The position numbers and the translations under genes were made by a program. Shown here piece after piece: positions 24,889 through 33,340 of a DNA stretch of 64,000 nt. Each line of letters opens with the position of its first letter. The first letter of the stretch is position 1. The stretch is taken from NCBI RefSeq assembly GCF_001269385.1, contig NZ_CXOO01000033.1:1-64000 (forward strand), in the 5' to 3' direction. Source of the DNA: Limnohabitans sp. DM1 (GTDB lineage Bacteria > Pseudomonadota > Gammaproteobacteria > Burkholderiales > Burkholderiaceae_C). Below the pieces are notes generated by a model, which was not told the origin of the DNA, searched no databases, and worked only from the letters and a program-made list of their open reading frames with translations.

Positions 24889-25473
24889 ATGCGCTGGCTT
24901 TTTTCCATCTTGTCTCCCCTCTTGTTTCTTTTTTGCGAGGCTGCCATGGCCGTTGAAGAACCGCGTTACACCGTGCTCGTCTCAGACCCGCCATTTGAGG
25001 TGCGACGCTACGCCGCCTTCACCGTGGCCCAAACGCAAATCAGTGGCGACTTTGATGCCGCCAGCCGCAGCGGGTTTCGGCGCATTGCGTCCTACATCTT
25101 TGGTGACAACCTGCAAGCCGGGCTGGGTGCGCAGCGCAAAATTTCCATGACCGCGCCCGTCACCGTGGTGCCCGAGAACGAAGGCTGGCGCATGCATTTT
25201 GTGATGCCATCCGCCGAAAGCCTGCAGACCCTGCCCCTGCCCCTCAACCCGCAAATCCAGCTGCGCCCCGTGCCCGAGCACGAGACGGTGGCGGTGCGCT
25301 TTAGCGGCTTCACCACGCAAGCGAGCATCCAGGAGCAGACCGAGCGCCTGCGGGCTTGGGCGCAGACCCGCCAACTCAAGCTCAGCCCCACGGCCCAAAT
25401 CGCCCGCTACGACGACCCGTTCACCCTGCCGTGGAATCGGCGCAACGAGATCTTGATCGACTTGCTGCCTTGA
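24889..25473 (+). CDS. SOUL-family heme-binding protein, exported
   Basis: 194-residue protein with a signal peptide (residues 1-21, cleavage likely after AMA) and one SOUL/HBP domain: EEPRYTVLVSDPPFEVRRYAAF at the front, KISMTAPVTVVP, and the PWNRRNEILIDL end. SOUL proteins bind heme or related porphyrins; the periplasmic role is unknown. It is a single gene between a toxin-antitoxin module and a brnA remnant. Confidence 0.88.
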   Translation: MRWLFSILSPLLFLFCEAAMAVEEPRYTVLVSDPPFEVRRYAAFTVAQTQISGDFDAASRSGFRRIASYIFGDNLQAGLGAQRKISMTAPVTVVPENEGWRMHFVMPSAESLQTLPLPLNPQIQLRPVPEHETVAVRFSGFTTQASIQEQTERLRAWAQTRQLKLSPTAQIARYDDPFTLPWNRRNEILIDLLP

Positions 25474-25485
25474 GGCGCGAGGTGC

Positions 25486-25660
25486 AGGCCGCCCCGTCGG
25501 CAGCGTCAAGCCAGACCGCAAAGTGCCCACCACCATCCGTTTGTCGCCCGAGGTCTCGTCGGCTTTTCGTGCCACCGGTCATGGTTGGCAGACCCGCATC
25601 GATGCTGCGCTCAAAGATTGGCTGCGCACGCATTCCCCCTCGGCTGAAGCAGGGCATTGA
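25486..25660 (+). pseudogene. brnA-type antitoxin remnant (C-terminal part)
   Basis: In one frame: GRPVGSVKPDRKVPTTIRLSP, then EVSSAFRATGHGWQTRIDAAL and KDWLRTHSP to a TGA. This matches the DNA-binding ribbon-helix-helix end of BrnA antitoxins. The part upstream is lost and no brnT toxin is present, so it is a decayed module. It lies within 15 bases of the SOUL gene stop. Confidence 0.7.
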
Positions 25661-25710
25661 GCCAGCCCAAGCCCTGAGACAGGCAGCCCATCAGAGGCTG
25701 GCACAGCGCC

Positions 25711-26580
25711 CTACAGCGCCAAAATCTCCACGCTCCCCGTGAGCACCGGGCGGCACAAAATCTTGTAGCCGTCGGCATCAAAATGAGCGGCCACTTGGCT
25801 GGCTGTTTGGCTCAGTTGACGGGCCGCTTCGACGCTGGGGGCGCTGCCCAGATAGCACCAGTGCTTGACAACATGGATTTGCGTGAATTCCCCATCGCGC
25901 TCGACCAGGCCCACCGCCCCCGGGAAGGGCCAGCACTCCACACGCAGCGCCAGCAGGCTGCTGAACAAGCGCTCGCGGTGAGCGGTCGGGCTTTCGTCGC
26001 CCCGACACACGCCTGCGCATTGGCGGATCGCGGCCCTGAAACAGGCTTTACCGGGGAGCATTTTTTCCAGGCCCAGCGGGCCATAGCACAGCCGGTTCTG
26101 GTCAGCGATGGCCCGCAGCGCACCCAGTGCGGCGTGGCGGCTGGCGTACAGGCCATACAGCTCAGGCTGGCTGGCAAAGTCGATGTCGCGGGCGTAGACC
26201 ACTTGCGGCACATCGCCAGTCAGTTGCAGACTGCACAGCTGTTGGTTGCGGCGCAGTTTCTGGTTGAACAGCGGGTGCTGGGCCTTGATCATTTGCGCCT
26301 CCAGCAGCAACGCCCCGATCTCACCGGCCGTGCGGATGTGGCTGATGCGCTGGGTCTGGCGCAGCATGCGCGCTTCGTCGGGCGTGCGCAGGTGCGACAT
26401 CAGGCGGGCGCGGATGTTGATGCTTTTGCCGATGTACAGCGGCAAATCGCCCTCCTGGCCATGGAAGGTGTAGACGCCTGCCCCGGTGGGCGCGCCATCA
26501 ATGGCCTTGCGCAAATGCTGCGGGTATTCGTAGAGCCGGCTGTCTTCAAAGTCGTCGCGGCGGCGGCGTGGCAAGGGCAT
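25711..26580 (-). CDS. cho: Excinuclease Cho (UvrC-like GIY-YIG nuclease)
   Basis: 289-residue nuclease making the 3' incision in nucleotide excision repair, able to act on bulky lesions UvrC handles poorly. GIY-YIG domain at residues 30-110 (GVYTFHG...LYIGKSINIRARLMSH, later LLLEAQMIK). A Cys-containing segment CFRAAIRQCAGVCRG follows, as in UvrC/Cho. Length is close to E. coli Cho (295). A strict LexA box lies 175 bases upstream, fitting the known SOS control of cho. Confidence 0.9.
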   Translation of the reverse strand: MPLPRRRRDDFEDSRLYEYPQHLRKAIDGAPTGAGVYTFHGQEGDLPLYIGKSINIRARLMSHLRTPDEARMLRQTQRISHIRTAGEIGALLLEAQMIKAQHPLFNQKLRRNQQLCSLQLTGDVPQVVYARDIDFASQPELYGLYASRHAALGALRAIADQNRLCYGPLGLEKMLPGKACFRAAIRQCAGVCRGDESPTAHRERLFSSLLALRVECWPFPGAVGLVERDGEFTQIHVVKHWCYLGSAPSVEAARQLSQTASQVAAHFDADGYKILCRPVLTGSVEILAL

Positions 26581-26749
26581 GGCGTCAGGGTTCGGTGATG
26601 GGGATTAGCAGGGCGGCAAGGAGAAGGCAAAGTAGCTCTGGTGAGGCGGTGTTTTATGGGCTTGGGATGGCTGGAGGGCAGTGCGGTCGCGGGTGATGTA
26701 TGGGGTGCGCGATGGTCACAAATTCTCGCGGCTAAAGTCCAGAACGCCT

Positions 26750-26776
26750 TTGGACTGTTTTTATTTACAGTATACT
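26750..26776. promoter_or_regulatory. LexA (SOS) box inside a promoter
   Basis: CTGTTTTTATTTACAG (26755-26770) is a perfect CTGT-N8-ACAG LexA box. On the plus strand TTGGAC (26750-26755) and TATACT (26771-26776) flank it with 15 bases between them, so LexA would block that promoter directly. The box is symmetric and could equally control cho on the minus strand, whose start is 175 bases away. Confidence 0.8.
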
Positions 26777-26782
26777 GAACAG

Positions 26783-26856
26783 GTCTCGCTTCTAGCAGTT
26801 GCCTGACATTTTTGCTGATTTTCGCCCCTTGCCTTTCGGCTTGGGGCGTTTTTTTT
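26783..26856 (+). ncRNA. Predicted short SOS-controlled transcript (possible sRNA)
   Basis: Starting about seven bases after the plus-strand TATACT, a transcript of about 70 bases would end at a terminator: CGCCCC...GGGGCG stem (26823-26848) followed by eight T (26849-26856). No ORF with a ribosome site fits inside. The terminator cannot serve cho or the MBL gene, which run on the minus strand without a T tract there. Transcription is inferred only. Confidence 0.45.
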
Positions 26857-26875
26857 GGCCTGTTCCGCCCATGCC

Positions 26876-27769
26876 TTATGCCACCACATAGCGTCCATCG
26901 CCTTGACGGGCAATTTGCCCCTGCGCCAGCAGTTCATCCAGGTGCATGGCGATGGTGTTGCGCTCGGCGCAGGCCACAAAAGGCACGTCGTAGCCTGCGG
27001 GGTAAAGCAAGCGGCGGCTCACCAGTTCGTCCAGGCTGTGCGGGGCTTGTAAATAGCCCAGCAACTGCGCGCTGCGCTCGTCGATTTTGCTGGCAAAGCG
27101 GGCCAGGTCGGCCACAAATTGCGCCCGCTCGGTGATGACCGCTTTGTGGTGCGAGGTGGCCCAGATGCGGGCGTCCAGCTCGGCCACTTTTTTCAAGGTT
27201 TGCCGGAAGTCGCTCAGGCTGGAGGTGGCGTCGCCGTAATACGGACCAAAACTGCTCAGGTCAATGTCGCCAATGAAGGCCAGGCCTTCGCTTTCCACCA
27301 CCAGGGCACAGTGCCCTGCGGTGTGGCCCGGCAGGTGATGCGCCCGCACCCGCACGCCACCGCCCAGGTCCCAGACCGCGCCGTCGCTGTAGCCGGTGGC
27401 GTCGGGTCGGGGTTGGTAATGAAAATCCTTTTGCACGATGGCCAGCATCGCGTCCAGCACGTCTTGCGGGTAGCCGTAGTGACGGCACATGCCGTCCCAC
27501 GACTGGGCGGCGGCCAGGTCGGCCTCGTGCACCTGCACACGGGCATGCGGCAGGCGGTGCAGCCCGGCCATGTGGTCTTCGTGGACATGGCCCAGGATGA
27601 CCAGGTCCACCGTGTCCAGCTCGGGGCCGATGCGGTTGGCCACCTCGGGCGTGTCAAAGGCCACCCGCATGTCTGCCCCTTGCACGATGAGCTGGTTGCC
27701 GTCGGGGTATTTGCCGGACTTCTCGCCCAGGTGCATACGAACCGCTCCGAAATTCAACACCGATGCCAT
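26876..27769 (-). CDS. MBL-fold metallohydrolase
   Basis: 297-residue metallo-beta-lactamase-fold enzyme. Metal ligands: the HxHxDH motif in GHVHEDHMAG (about residue 60), GHTAGHCA, a bridging Asp in GDIDLSSFG, and a final His in TSHHK. The extra ~60 residues at the C-terminus form a winged-helix-like end (APHSLDELVSRRLLYP). Substrate unknown; relatives hydrolyse esters, thioesters or lactones. The start at 27769 was chosen over 27796 because relatives begin at this level. Confidence 0.85.
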   Translation of the reverse strand: MASVLNFGAVRMHLGEKSGKYPDGNQLIVQGADMRVAFDTPEVANRIGPELDTVDLVILGHVHEDHMAGLHRLPHARVQVHEADLAAAQSWDGMCRHYGYPQDVLDAMLAIVQKDFHYQPRPDATGYSDGAVWDLGGGVRVRAHHLPGHTAGHCALVVESEGLAFIGDIDLSSFGPYYGDATSSLSDFRQTLKKVAELDARIWATSHHKAVITERAQFVADLARFASKIDERSAQLLGYLQAPHSLDELVSRRLLYPAGYDVPFVACAERNTIAMHLDELLAQGQIARQGDGRYVVA

Positions 27770-27865
27770 GGGGGCCCTTCCTGAACAGCGCCCCATCCAG
27801 GGCGCGACAGGCCACTATAGCCAGCGTGACACCCCAATGCTGCCGCGCGCGCTACAGTGAACCGC

Positions 27866-28543
27866 ATGACCGACCTGCCCTCCCCCGCCACCCTGGCTGC
27901 CACAGCCCTGATCGACAGCGACCACCCGGACGTGATCGCCTTGGCCCGCGAACATGCGCAAGGCGCCACCGACCGCGAACGCGCCGTGGCGCTGTACCTG
28001 GCGGTGCGCGACCGCTTTCGCTATGACCCCTACCGCATCGACCTGTCGCCCCAAGGCATGCGGGCCAGCTCGGTGATTGCCCAAGGCTCGGGCTGGTGCG
28101 TGCCCAAAGCGGCCCTGATGGCCGCCGCCTGCCGGGCGGCGGGCTTGCACGCCCGGCTGGGCTATGCCGATGTGCGCAACCACCTGAGCACCGAGCGCTT
28201 GCGCCAGACCATGCAGACCGATGTCTTCATCTGGCACGGCTACGCCGACATCTGGCTGGACGGCCAATGGATCAAGGCCACACCGGCCTTCAACATCGAG
28301 CTGTGCGACAAATTCGGCCTGCTGCCGCTGGAGTTTGATGGGCGCAACGATTCGATCTACCACCCGTTTGACAAGGCAGGCAACCGGCACATGGAGTACG
28401 TGAACCAGCGCGGCACCTTTGACGACATGCCGCTGGCGCAGATCGTGGCCGACTTCAAAACCGTTTACCGAGGCTGGATGGCCGAGAACGACCCGCTGCA
28501 AAACGCGAGTTTTGCGCAAGACGTGGAGAAGGAAACGCGTTGA
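27866..28543 (+). CDS. Transglutaminase-like cysteine protease-fold protein
   Basis: 225-residue protein with the transglutaminase-core triad: Cys in GSGWCVPKA (about residue 76), His in WHGYADIW and Asp shortly after. No signal peptide, so cytoplasmic. Such proteins cleave or crosslink peptide bonds; substrates are mostly unknown. Start taken at ATG 27866; the GTG at 27857 is a near alternative. Its stop overlaps the start of the interrupted gene that follows (TGATG). Confidence 0.8.
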   Translation: MTDLPSPATLAATALIDSDHPDVIALAREHAQGATDRERAVALYLAVRDRFRYDPYRIDLSPQGMRASSVIAQGSGWCVPKAALMAAACRAAGLHARLGYADVRNHLSTERLRQTMQTDVFIWHGYADIWLDGQWIKATPAFNIELCDKFGLLPLEFDGRNDSIYHPFDKAGNRHMEYVNQRGTFDDMPLAQIVADFKTVYRGWMAENDPLQNASFAQDVEKETR

Positions 28544-28914
28544 TGCAGCGCACACTGGTTTTGTTGGATTCGATTGCGCTGGTCAACACCAGCCATGCCG
28601 GCTCGGTGATCGTGTCCGGCTCGCACGGGGGCTTGTCGGCCTAGCATTTCGTGACGGCACAAACCCACAAACCTTTTGCGGTGGCCTTCAACGATGCCGG
28701 TGGCGGCAAGGACGATGCAGGCCGCGTGGCGCTGCGCGAGTTACAGGCCGTGGGTGTGCTGGCCATTTTGTACGCGCACACTTCGGCCCGCATTGGCGAG
28801 GCACAAGACGGGCTGGACAACGGCGTGGTCAACGGCCTGAACGCTTTGGCGCAGGCGCAGGGGCTGCAGCTGGGGATGCGTGTGTCAGACGCCGTGCGGC
28901 ATTTGGGGGCCTGA
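28543..28914 (+). pseudogene. Conserved hypothetical gene interrupted by one amber codon
   Basis: One reading frame runs from ATG 28543 to TGA 28914 except for a TAG at 28642. Before it: VIVSGSHGGLSA. After it: AVAFNDAGGGKDDAG, ALRELQAVGVLAILYAHTSAR. The GSHGG...FNDAG pattern is a recognisable conserved family of unknown function, so the halves belong together. The gene is coupled to the transglutaminase-like gene by TGATG. A single nonsense mutation is simplest; the second half could restart at a GTG at 28651. Confidence 0.75.
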
Positions 28915-28920
28915 GACCGC

Positions 28921-29142
28921 AAACCATCGCCCACAGGGTGGGCTCCTACAAAAAACCAGCATCTGCCTGTACGCGTCACCCCTGCGGGCGATTTCACGCC
29001 AAGCACCTGCGCTGGCCATCGCCCATGAGGTGAGTTCCTGCAAAAAACCGGCGTCTCCCTGTAGGAGCTCACCCCTGTGGGCGATTTCACGTCGAGCACC
29101 TGCGCCGGGCATCGCCCACGGGGTGGGCTCCTACAAAACGAC
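28921..29142. repeat. Cluster of REP-like GTAGGAGC/GCTCCTAC hairpins
   Basis: Four alternating arms: ATCGCCCACAGGGTGGGCTCC (28925), GTACGCGTCACCCCTGCGGGCGAT, ATCGCCCATGAGGTGAGTTCC, TGTAGGAGCTCACCCCTGTGG and a last ATCGCCCACGGGGTGGGCTCC. Spaced about 75 bases, they pair head to head. They fill the gap between the interrupted gene and the convergent C45 gene and may limit transcript read-through. Confidence 0.75.
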
Positions 29143-29159
29143 TTTTCGGATTGCCTGTT

Positions 29160-30362
29160 TCAAAGCTGCGCTGGCTTGGCCAAAGGCACGGCCTCAAACG
29201 CCACACGGCTGGGCACATCGCAGGCCACCCACATGGCGGGTGGCTGGGTGTGCATGACGATGCCGGCCACGCTTTCGACACGGCTTTCGGGCGGCACGCT
29301 GGGGTCGGGGCTGCGGCAGATGGACAAAAAGCCGTCAGACTCGTCGCGCAAAAAACGTTCCAGTTCGGCTTGCCCGATGGGCGTTTGCAGCGCGTGTTGA
29401 TGGGCGGTGCCCAAGCGGCTTTGACTTGACAAGCCTGGGCCCATGGGGGCTTGCTCGGCCAGCAGCGATTCGCATACGAAATGGTTGGTGTGCACCACTA
29501 CGCCATCGGTGGGCGCAACCTCGGCCCAGCCAGCGGGCGAGACCTCAAAGCAGGCGGCCTGGCCCTGGGCGTCGGCGCAAGGCACGTTGGAGGCCGCCCC
29601 AAAGCCCAAGCCCAGATCAGTCTGCAAAGCCTGCAAACGCTCGCGGGCGTACGCCACCGAACGGCAGTCCAGCAAATGGCGCAGCAGCAAATGCACCGGC
29701 ACACCCAGGCGACTGCCGTCGCGCACCGAGCGCAAGATGTTCAGGCCCAGCGCAAAGCCCGATTGGTTGATGCCGATCTTGGCCAGCATGCCCGCTTCGG
29801 TCAGGGTGGTGATGCTTTGGCCGCTGGGGCCTTGGGTGTGCAGCACCACCAGGGCTTCGCGCTGGCGACCCATCCAGTCCCAGTTTTGCGCGAGCCAGGC
29901 TTGGCCCGTGCGGCTGGCAGCGGCGGTGACGCCCATGGCAGTGCATTCGCCGTGGCGCAAGGCACTGTCCCAAGCGGCTTGCTCCAGCCAGTCGGGCAGG
30001 CCTGCTGCGCGGTTGGCGGCCAGGGCCGCTTGGGCGGCGTCTTTCAGGTGCGGCGCATCCGCCAAAAACGTGGGCGGCAAAATTTCAGTGCGGCAGTTCA
30101 GCGCCATCAGGCTGCCCAAGCTCTGGCCGCTGCTTTGGGCCATGCCGCGCAGCTCGGCCATGAGGTCGGCGTCAACCTGTTCGATCACCGGCTCAAAGCG
30201 CATGGCCCGATCGCAAGCGCTGGCCCAGTCGATGCCACAGGCGGCAAACAAACGGGCGTAAGTGACCACGCTGTGCTGGATGCGGTCCTGGGCCTGGCGG
30301 CCATAAATGTGGCCGCGTTCATGGGCCGAGGCGGCACCCAGGGTGTCGATGCAAGGGAACAT
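29160..30362 (-). CDS. C45-family autoproteolytic acyltransferase/hydrolase
   Basis: 400-residue Ntn-hydrolase related to isopenicillin-N acyltransferase, acting on amides. The expected nucleophile Cys that becomes the N-terminus after self-cleavage is in HGECTAMGV (about residue 143), followed by QNWDWMG and GFALGLNILRS, as in the family. It would be made as a proenzyme and cut before that Cys. A strong AGGAG precedes the ATG at 30362. The substrate is not known. Confidence 0.85.
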   Translation of the reverse strand: MFPCIDTLGAASAHERGHIYGRQAQDRIQHSVVTYARLFAACGIDWASACDRAMRFEPVIEQVDADLMAELRGMAQSSGQSLGSLMALNCRTEILPPTFLADAPHLKDAAQAALAANRAAGLPDWLEQAAWDSALRHGECTAMGVTAAASRTGQAWLAQNWDWMGRQREALVVLHTQGPSGQSITTLTEAGMLAKIGINQSGFALGLNILRSVRDGSRLGVPVHLLLRHLLDCRSVAYARERLQALQTDLGLGFGAASNVPCADAQGQAACFEVSPAGWAEVAPTDGVVVHTNHFVCESLLAEQAPMGPGLSSQSRLGTAHQHALQTPIGQAELERFLRDESDGFLSICRSPDPSVPPESRVESVAGIVMHTQPPAMWVACDVPSRVAFEAVPLAKPAQL

Positions 30363-30412
30363 GGGAAGGTCTCCTGAAATTTTGAGAAAGTGCCTGAGGG
30401 TGTTCTCAGCGG

Positions 30413-30736
30413 TTACCCGCCAACGGAACCCGAAGCAATGGCCGGAAACTGCCTGGCCACATGCACCACCGCACGCACGGTGGCGGTACAACGGACAGGG
30501 TCCTGATCAAAGTACACGATGTAGTTTGGATGGGCCACCAATTCATGCGCGCCAGCGACACGCTGGCTGGCCCTGCGCGGGAAACTGGGATCACTGAGAC
30601 GATCGACTTGGGTGTCGATCAAAAGCCACAAATCAAGCGCTGCGAGGGGGTTGTCTTTGGCAACCCAGGCTTCTATCGCATCCAGATCCTCTTGGTATTC
30701 CGGGCGACGGATGATTTGCCAGTGGGCACAGCTCAT
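30413..30736 (-). CDS. RelE/ParE-family toxin, second module
   Basis: 107-residue toxin: YQEDLDAIEAWVAKDNPLAA, then HELVAHPNYIVYFDQD, and a C-terminal RAVVHVARQFPA. Same family as the toxin at 24375 (both share ...HxNYIVFY/YIVYF). Its start overlaps the antitoxin stop by ATGA. Confidence 0.85.
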   Translation of the reverse strand: MSCAHWQIIRRPEYQEDLDAIEAWVAKDNPLAALDLWLLIDTQVDRLSDPSFPRRASQRVAGAHELVAHPNYIVYFDQDPVRCTATVRAVVHVARQFPAIASGSVGG

Positions 30737-31173
30737 GGCTGGTGCAGGGCTTGCCGCTGGGCGAGCTTGGCGGCACGAAGGGCTTGCCATTCTTCGTGGC
30801 TCACGTCAGGGCGCGGGTCATCTCGGCTGGCCTCGACTTTGGCTGCCACCCAGCGGTCGTATTCGGCAGCACGGGTCAAGGCCTGAGCCCTGTCGGGCCG
30901 CGAGCGCTTTTGCAAAGCCGCTTGCTCGGGCTGCCATTCATCCAAATGGTCCAGCACGATGCGTTGTACACCCAGCTTGTGCAGCAACTTCAAAGCACTG
31001 TCAGTCGTGCCAAACAGGCGTGGCACCGCGCTGCGCGCCTGCACCAACAAGGCCTCGCCCGTGCGGGTCACCAACTTCACACAAAAACGGGGGCCTTGGG
31101 GCACCAGCTCTACCGACTTGATGGCACCGTGCGCCAATGCGGCTTGAAATTGGGTTTGGGTCAGGGTCAGCAT
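30733..31173 (-). CDS. ParD/RelB-like antitoxin with N-terminal ParC-like domain, second module
   Basis: 146-residue paralogue of the antitoxin at 23920: GEALLVQARSAVPRLFG in the N-terminal domain and AAEYDRWVAAKVEASRDDPRPD then VSHEEWQAL in the tail, both closely alike. The N-terminal domain probably binds operator DNA. A perfect palindrome lies about ten bases before its start, fitting autoregulation. Confidence 0.8.
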   Translation of the reverse strand: MLTLTQTQFQAALAHGAIKSVELVPQGPRFCVKLVTRTGEALLVQARSAVPRLFGTTDSALKLLHKLGVQRIVLDHLDEWQPEQAALQKRSRPDRAQALTRAAEYDRWVAAKVEASRDDPRPDVSHEEWQALRAAKLAQRQALHQP

Positions 31174-31183
31174 GATGGAACAG

Positions 31184-31193
31184 TTAACGTTAA
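31184..31193. promoter_or_regulatory. Palindrome before the antitoxin gene, candidate operator
   Basis: TTAACGTTAA is a perfect 10-bp palindrome ten bases upstream of the antitoxin ATG at 31173. Toxin-antitoxin operons are usually repressed by the antitoxin at such sites. The remaining ~200 bases to 31402 hold no gene I recognise. Confidence 0.45.
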
Positions 31194-31402
31194 TCCTGCG
31201 CATTCTATATGTTAAAAACACACCACATCGTCACACCCCCTGCCCCCACACGCGGCCGAACTGGCCATGTCTGCCTGAGTGGATGGACCGCTGCGGCGCA
31301 CAGGGCAAATGCTGATAGGCCACGCGCCTTGCACTGGCACTTCGGTGACTGTGCGCTGCCGGGTCTGCGGCCCATCATGACGCTTCAATAACTGGAGGCC
31401 CT

Positions 31403-32905
31403 ATGCGTTTGCTGATCGCAATGATGATGCACGAGACCAACACCTTCTCGCCGGTGCCCACCGACTTGGAGCGCTTTGCGCTCGGTCCGGGCGAAGCGCC
31501 GCCGCGTGGCGAGGCCGCGATTGCAGCGTTTCGCGGCACGGGCACGGCCACCGGGGCGTTCATCGACCTGGCCGAGCAAATAGGGGCCGAGTTCGAGCTG
31601 GCCCTGGGTGCGCACGCTGCGCCCAGCGGGCTGGTGTTGGATGCGGCCTACGAGGCCATGAGCGAGGCGATATTGCAGGCCGTGGCGCGCGGCGGCTTTG
31701 ACGGCATCTTGCTCGACCTGCACGGCGCCATGGTGAGCCAAAGCCACGAAGACGGCGAAGGCGAATTGCTGCGCCGCATCCGCGCCATCGACCCCCACAC
31801 CCCCATCGGCGTGGCCTACGACATGCACGCCAACGTGTACGCCGACATGGTCGAGCTGGCACAAACCGTGGCGGGCTACCAAACCTACCCGCATGTGGAC
31901 ATGTACGACACCGGGGTGCGGGCGGGCTCGGCCTTGCTCCAGATGATTCAGGGCCAGGCCAAGCCCACCACCGCTTGGGGGCGCTTGCCCATGATTCCGC
32001 ACATCATGCGGCAAAGCTCGCTGGACGAGCCCAACCGGTCCATCCAGGCCCGCGCCCGGCAAATGGAAAAAGAAGGTGCTTTGTGCGCCAGCGTGTTCAC
32101 CGGTTTCCCGCATGCCGACATCGAAAACGCGGGTCTGTCGGTGGTCGTGGTGACCGACAAGGACCCGGCGCTGGCGCAGCGCCTGCGCGACGAGCTGATG
32201 CAAATGGCGTGGAACAGCCGCGCCCAATGGGTGTACGAGCTGGAGCCGCTGGCCGCGTCGGTGGCCCGTGCCAAAACGCTGACCGAGTTTCCGGTCATGC
32301 TGCTCGACCATTACGACAACGCGGCATCGGGCGGCACCATGGACACCACCGTCGTGCTGGCCGAGGTGCTGCGCCAGGGCTTGCGCAACGTGGCCGTGTT
32401 TGCGATTTTTGACCCACAGGCGGTGCAAGAAGCCATGGCCGCAGGCATCGGGGCGCAGGTGCGCCTGCAAGTGGGCGGCAAGATGGCCATGCCGCTCATG
32501 CCGCACCGCAGCGAACCTGTTGAGTTGAACGGCGTGGTCAAGCTGATCTCGAACGGCAAATACCGCAACAAAGGCCCCATGAGCCAAGGTGCCCGGCAGA
32601 ACATGGGCCAGTCGGTGGTGATCGACACGGGCGATGTGGAGGTGGCTCTGATCTCGCGCCATGTCGAGCCCTTTGACGTGAACGCCCTGCTGTGCCTGGG
32701 CATCGACCCGACACAAAAGGATTTTGTGGTGCTCAAAAGCCGGGTGCACTGGCGCGCTGGCCTGGGCCACCTGGCCCGCGCCACCGTAGAGTGCGCAGGC
32801 GCGGGGGCCTGCACTTCGGACTACACCGAGTTGAAGTTCAAAAACCTGCGCCGCCCCATCTACCCATTGGACGCTGGCGTGAACTGGTCAGCGGCCAATC
32901 AGTAA
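31403..32905 (+). CDS. M81-family (MlrC/microcystinase C-like) metallopeptidase
   Basis: 500-residue peptidase. Metal-site motifs are visible: HETNTFSP (residue 10), ILLDLHGAM and AYDMHANV, typical of M81. A C-terminal MlrC domain follows (about 300-480). MlrC cleaves linearised microcystin in sphingomonads; the family is wide and most members act on other peptides or amides, so no toxin degradation is claimed. ATG at 31403 follows GGAGG. Single gene. Confidence 0.85.
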   Translation: MRLLIAMMMHETNTFSPVPTDLERFALGPGEAPPRGEAAIAAFRGTGTATGAFIDLAEQIGAEFELALGAHAAPSGLVLDAAYEAMSEAILQAVARGGFDGILLDLHGAMVSQSHEDGEGELLRRIRAIDPHTPIGVAYDMHANVYADMVELAQTVAGYQTYPHVDMYDTGVRAGSALLQMIQGQAKPTTAWGRLPMIPHIMRQSSLDEPNRSIQARARQMEKEGALCASVFTGFPHADIENAGLSVVVVTDKDPALAQRLRDELMQMAWNSRAQWVYELEPLAASVARAKTLTEFPVMLLDHYDNAASGGTMDTTVVLAEVLRQGLRNVAVFAIFDPQAVQEAMAAGIGAQVRLQVGGKMAMPLMPHRSEPVELNGVVKLISNGKYRNKGPMSQGARQNMGQSVVIDTGDVEVALISRHVEPFDVNALLCLGIDPTQKDFVVLKSRVHWRAGLGHLARATVECAGAGACTSDYTELKFKNLRRPIYPLDAGVNWSAANQ

Positions 32906-32973
32906 GCGCCAAGCTGATTCCCCCCTCTCCGATGGAGGGTCTGCGGGACCATCGCGCACGGGGTTCACGCTCA

Positions 32974-33192
32974 TTGATCCGGCACGCTGAAGTTTGAATT
33001 TTTTGCACCGTCACTGCTTATAGATTCGGCCCGAAGATGTCTGAGCCGTGTGTTGCCAGTTGGGAGGATTTTGTGGGAGCTTGCCAGCCAAGCGAAAAGC
33101 CAGTGCTCCACAAGCGTCTGATCGCCAGCAGGGCTAGCGCCCACAAGGTGCAAGGTTGAAGTCACCCTGCAAACTTCACAGGTCCGGATCAA
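32974..33192. repeat. Interspersed GGCCGGATC element, long variant (copy B)
   Basis: Nearly the same as copy A: TTGATCCGGCACGC at 32974, 47 shared bases, then the core TAGATTCGGCCCG (33021) to GGTCCGGATCAA (33192), with arms GTGGGAGCTTGCC / GGCTAGCGCCCAC. It is the main content of the 435-base gap between the M81 gene and psiF; nothing else is seen there except the psiF leader. Confidence 0.8.
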
Positions 33193-33303
33193 TCAAGCTA
33201 CCGACCTACAAAATCTTTGCCCATTGAATACTTGACAGGGCTGAATCCATGAAGGGCAATTTTTCCCCAAACGAAGAGAATTTGCCAATATAGTCTTGCA
33301 ATG

Positions 33304-33338
33304 TGATAATTTTTGCTTTTTAAACACGAAAATTATCA
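33304..33338 (+). promoter_or_regulatory. AT-rich hairpin against the psiF start codon
   Basis: TGATAATTTT (33304-33313) and AAAATTATCA (33329-33338) form a perfect 10-bp stem with a 15-base loop, ending two bases before the ATG at 33341. No clear ribosome site is visible between stem and start. The arm AAAATTATCAT recurs just after the start. It may be an operator or an RNA structure controlling translation. Confidence 0.5.
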
Positions 33339-33340
33339 TC

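Noticed and set aside
31385-32770. 461-aa open frame antisense to the M81 peptidase
   Set aside because: His/Gln/Val-rich shadow; the plus strand has metal-binding motifs.
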